The position numbers and the translations under genes were made by a program. Positions 60,217 through 64,000 of a stretch of 64,000 bases of DNA are shown piece by piece (within the stretch, counting starts at the first letter, position 1; every line of letters begins with the position of its first letter). The notes beneath the pieces were generated by a model, which had not been told where the DNA came from, ran no database searches, and saw only the letters and a list, made by a program, of their open reading frames with translations. Source of the stretch: Chryseobacterium nakagawai (GTDB lineage: Bacteria > Bacteroidota > Bacteroidia > Flavobacteriales > Weeksellaceae); the NCBI RefSeq assembly GCF_900637665.1, contig NZ_LR134386.1:1976501-2040500 (forward strand). Direction: 5' to 3'.

Positions 60217-61524
60217 TTAATAAGCAACCTCCATCTTCACTTTTTTCCCTTTCAGTTTTTCATTCTGAAGTTTTCTTAAAAGAGCATTCACTTTATTTCT
60301 CGAAACGGCAACATAAGAAGTTGTATCTTTTACTTCAATAACACCAACATCCTCTTTTTGGAGTTCTCCTTTTTTAAGCAAATAGCCTACAATATCCACT
60401 TTATTCACCTTGTCTTTTTTCCCGGCGCTGATGTAAATCGTCTGGAAAGGTGTTTTTTGCGGAACTTTAGTAAATCCGGCAACACTTTCTTCAGGGGTAT
60501 CGTTTTTGATGAACGGGAAATTTTCCTCTTCCGTCATGATAAGGTAGACAAAACCTTTGGCATTCATCCTTGCAGTACGTCCGTTTCTGTGGATGAAAGC
60601 ATCTTCTTTTGGAGGCAATTGATAGTGTACAATAGATTCTACCTCAGGAATATCAAGTCCACGGGCAGCCAGATCAGTTGTGATAAGAATTCTTGCAGAA
60701 TCATTTCTGAATTTCAGTAAGGCACGTTCTCTTTCATCCTGTTCCATTCCACCGTGGAAGGTTTCTCTGTCGATTCCCATCTGATGAAGAAGCTCAGAAA
60801 TACGGTCTACTGCATCACGGTGGTTACAGAAGATCAACGTTCTTTTATTCCCTATTTTACAAACCAAATTGAAAAGTGTATCTAGTTTTTCTTCTGAGAT
60901 AGTCATTACTTTTCTCAGTTGAATATCCGGTTTTACTTCATTTTCTTTAAGGAAGCTGATGATTTTTTCATCTTGTAAACCTGTAAATGCAGGAATTTCA
61001 TCCATTGCTGTTGCAGAGGTTAAAACTCTTTGAGAAAGACCTTTTAAAGAATTACAAATAAATTCCATATCATCATGAAAGCCCAGTTCCAAAGCTTTGT
61101 CAAATTCATCCAGAACTAATGTTTTGATGGTTTTTGGATCAAAATTATTATTCCTTACGTGATAGGTAATTCTTCCCGGAGTTCCGATTAAAACAGCCGG
61201 AGCTTCAATTAAATTATTGACTTCAATCTTTTTATCATGTCCACCATAGCAAACAGAAACCTTAAAATCCGTTCCCATCGACTTGAAAACCTGTTCAATC
61301 TGTAACGCCAATTCTCTGGCAGGAACTAATATTAATGCCTGAACACCCTGCACATCCTTTTTCAGATTTCTGAGAACAGGAAATAAAAAAGCAAGGGTTT
61401 TTCCTGATCCGGTAGGAGAGAGCAGGACAATATCTGTATTGTTTTCAGACGCCTTATAAGTAGATTTCTGCATCTGATTCATATCCTGAATCTGCAGCTT
61501 TTGATAAATTGATTGTAGTTCCAT
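60217..61524 (-). CDS. DEAD-box RNA helicase, DbpA-like
   Basis: This ATP-dependent RNA helicase of about 435 residues has motif I SPTGSGKTLAF, Ia PARELALQ, motif II DEFD in place of DEAD, motif III SAT, motif V TTDLAARGLDIPEV and VI HRNGRTAR. The C-terminal 70 residues (TIYISAGKKDKVNKVDIVGY ... GVIEVKDTTSYVAVSR) form a DbpA/CsdA-type RNA-binding domain. DbpA binds 23S rRNA hairpin 92 in ribosome assembly, so a ribosomal role is likely here but not certain. ATG 61524 (MELQSIYQKL) is chosen over a frame from 61563 that runs through the promoter. The message may have almost no leader. Confidence 0.92.
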   Translation of the reverse strand: MELQSIYQKLQIQDMNQMQKSTYKASENNTDIVLLSPTGSGKTLAFLFPVLRNLKKDVQGVQALILVPARELALQIEQVFKSMGTDFKVSVCYGGHDKKIEVNNLIEAPAVLIGTPGRITYHVRNNNFDPKTIKTLVLDEFDKALELGFHDDMEFICNSLKGLSQRVLTSATAMDEIPAFTGLQDEKIISFLKENEVKPDIQLRKVMTISEEKLDTLFNLVCKIGNKRTLIFCNHRDAVDRISELLHQMGIDRETFHGGMEQDERERALLKFRNDSARILITTDLAARGLDIPEVESIVHYQLPPKEDAFIHRNGRTARMNAKGFVYLIMTEEENFPFIKNDTPEESVAGFTKVPQKTPFQTIYISAGKKDKVNKVDIVGYLLKKGELQKEDVGVIEVKDTTSYVAVSRNKVNALLRKLQNEKLKGKKVKMEVAY

Positions 61525-61528
61525 GATG

Positions 61529-61536
61529 CAAAGGTA
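61529..61536 (-). promoter_or_regulatory. -7 element of the DEAD-box gene, unusually close to the start
   Basis: TACCTTTG on the minus strand matches TAnnTTTG exactly and ends only 4 nt before ATG 61524. A TTG lies 24 bp upstream, slightly far for a -33 box. Confidence 0.55.
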
Positions 61537-61647
61537 AAATAAAGTAACGGTTAAATAAAACAAACTGTTTTTATTAGTTTATGTCTTACTCTGGTTGTAA
61601 TAAATTTTATGATCAGTTGCTGTAAGACTGCTTTTTTTAAAAAAAAA

Positions 61648-61677
61648 TTGTGTAATGATTTGATTTTTATATCTTTA
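61648..61677 (+). promoter_or_regulatory. Probable promoter of the MBL-fold lipoprotein gene
   Basis: TTG (61648-61650) and TATCTTTA (61670-61677, one mismatch from TAnnTTTG) are 19 bp apart. The implied leader is about 110 nt, longer than others in the window. Confidence 0.4.
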
Positions 61678-61792
61678 AATGGTATTTGAGGAAAGGTAGA
61701 GGCTCTGTATTATTAGAGATGTTCTGAAAAGATTCAGCGCTTTAGATAAGAGCTCAACAAAAGATAGCAATGGAATAATTAAAAATCATACA

Positions 61793-62482
61793 ATGAATAC
61801 ATTTAAAAGTCTAATACTGCTCATTGTTTATTTACCTTGTATGTTTGCATGCAAATCAAAAACAGATACCCTTTATACTAAGTTGTCTGAAAATATTTAT
61901 GAAATTAACAATCAATATTTTTATGATGAAAAGGTACATACTTACCTGATAGTGTTGAAAGATAAATTACTATTATTTGATATTCCTGCCTATTCCGAGG
62001 ATTTGGAAACGTTTATTACTTCGTTCAAAAAACCAGTATATGCTATTCTATCCCATGGGTCTTGTGGTATAGAAGATGGTACAAAATGGCAGTCCAGGAT
62101 TAATTTAAAAGTTTATGCCCATAGTAAAGATGAGAATCATCCCTGGTTAAAAATGAAGCCAGATTTTTTCTTTTCAGAAATTCCTTTTTTTGCTGACAAT
62201 ATAGAAGTTATTTATACCCCTGGCCATAGTAGAGGGGCGATTTGCCTTCTGGAAAAGAAATCGAAATCCTTATTCACCGGGGATACTGTCTATGGAGACA
62301 AAACAGGAAACATCAAAGATTTTAGAAAGGAAAGTTATGCTGAATATGAAAATCTAAACGATAGACTCTCAAGCTGTAAAAAATTACTTAAATATGACTT
62401 CGAAAACATCTATCCATTCCATTATGAAATGATAAAAAAAACAGCAAAAGAACGTCTTCAGATTTATCTTAACATTAAATAG
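61793..62482 (+). CDS. Metallo-beta-lactamase-fold lipoprotein with altered metal site 1
   Basis: This 229-residue protein has a lipoprotein signal (LPCMFACKSK, Cys at 20). The MBL fold is plain: HTYLIVLKDKLLLFDIPAYS, then SHGSCGIEDG where the family has HxHxDH, VIYTPGHSRGAICLLE with a conserved His, LFTGDTVYGD with the bridging Asp, and IYPFHYE with the last His. Only the first His of the HxHxDH motif is kept, so one metal site is probably altered or lost, while the second set looks intact. B1-type beta-lactamases share the overall layout, but drug hydrolysis should not be assumed. Substrate unknown. Confidence 0.8.
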   Translation: MNTFKSLILLIVYLPCMFACKSKTDTLYTKLSENIYEINNQYFYDEKVHTYLIVLKDKLLLFDIPAYSEDLETFITSFKKPVYAILSHGSCGIEDGTKWQSRINLKVYAHSKDENHPWLKMKPDFFFSEIPFFADNIEVIYTPGHSRGAICLLEKKSKSLFTGDTVYGDKTGNIKDFRKESYAEYENLNDRLSSCKKLLKYDFENIYPFHYEMIKKTAKERLQIYLNIK

Positions 62483-62488
62483 AAAAAC

Positions 62489-63787
<1,299 letters not shown>

Positions 63788-64000
63788 TGTATAGTTTTTA
63801 AAGATTTGATATTTTGATTAATGAAAATAAATTTTGTTAAATATTTTTATGATAATTTAATATTTATTTTAAATAAATGATGTGAATTTTACAGGGATGT
63901 AGTGTTTGGTTGTAACATCAAGAAAATCTGTTGCTTATATCAAATAAAATTTTTATCTTTGCACCCACTTTTGTGTGAAAGGTTTGAAAAGGTAAAATAT
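63788..64000. other. Upstream region of a gene beyond the right edge
   Basis: About 210 bp of AT-rich, gene-free DNA run to the window end. It contains a well-formed promoter pointing right and ends in AAAATAT, where a start codon could follow. The gene itself is outside the window. Confidence 0.6.
63931..63961 (+). promoter_or_regulatory. Consensus Bacteroidota promoter directed out of the window
   Basis: TTG at 63931-63933 and TATCTTTG at 63954-63961 are separated by 20 bp, a full match to the -33/-7 consensus and the best promoter in the window. The implied transcript would start near 63968 and read rightward. Confidence 0.8.

Noticed and set aside
61793-62482. Calling this gene a carbapenem-hydrolysing class B1 beta-lactamase
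   Set aside because: Chryseobacterium relatives do carry such enzymes, but here the HxHxDH motif is mostly missing and the protein is a lipoprotein, so only the fold is claimed.

Overview
The window looks like chromosome from a Bacteroidota bacterium of the class Flavobacteriia, most likely Chryseobacterium or a close Weeksellaceae relative. The DNA is AT-rich. Many genes have the Bacteroidota -7 element TAnnTTTG instead of a sigma70 -10 box. Seven products end in type IX secretion (T9SS) sorting domains, four of type A and three of type B. Several housekeeping proteins have Bacteroidota-style architectures, such as an exonuclease-fused DnaE and a fused E1 alpha/beta ketoacid dehydrogenase. 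The genus call is inference from protein flavour and intergenic repeat style, not from a marker gene search. I saw no tRNA, rRNA, CRISPR array, insertion sequence or prophage gene.

Layout. 1-4.3 kb: a GT2 glycosyltransferase, a divergent methionine gamma-lyase / Lrp-type regulator pair, and a bestrophin-like channel. 4.5-9.2 kb: a fused branched-chain ketoacid dehydrogenase E1 with a perfect palindrome over its promoter, then a secreted subtilase. 9.4-14.1 kb: dnaE with an N-terminal proofreading domain. 14.4-19.9 kb: two related T9SS cargo proteins, the first with six tandem beta-sandwich repeats. 20-23 kb: an unlisted 52-residue membrane protein, a voltage-gated-type K+ channel with a zinc ribbon, and a NIF3 / degenerate zinc-ribbon pair. 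23-26.8 kb: fatty acid activation and acyl-CoA oxidation. 26.8-27.3 kb: a gene-free stretch built from small interspersed repeats. 27.3-32.8 kb: a DUF4349 lipoprotein, a DUF6438 protein, prfC and two paralogous membrane proteins. 32.9-36.8 kb: CPBP protease, rdgB, then rnz, a TIGR02757 gene and a DUF1003-like gene with eight acidic heptads.

36.9-45.7 kb holds three tandem paralogues with a choice-of-anchor L domain and a T9SS type B sorting domain. 45.8-50.3 kb is housekeeping: rsmA diverging from ftsX, then a DUF3098 gene, uppP, truB and an rluF-like gene. 50.4-56.4 kb carries a beta-propeller lipoprotein, a helix-hairpin-helix repeat protein, a MerR regulator and a secreted reprolysin-type metalloprotease. 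56.5-64 kb carries an AraC regulator, ccoG, an SMP-30-type lipoprotein, a DbpA-like helicase, a metallo-beta-lactamase-fold lipoprotein with an altered metal site, and a secreted Ntn-type amidase. A promoter at the right edge points out of the window.

Nothing here is clearly a new defence, mobile or biosynthetic system. The signals most worth a second look are the palindrome over the ketoacid dehydrogenase promoter, the acidic heptad protein, the tandem anchor-L trio, the paralogous membrane pair at 31.4-32.8 kb, and the intergenic hairpins and repeats.
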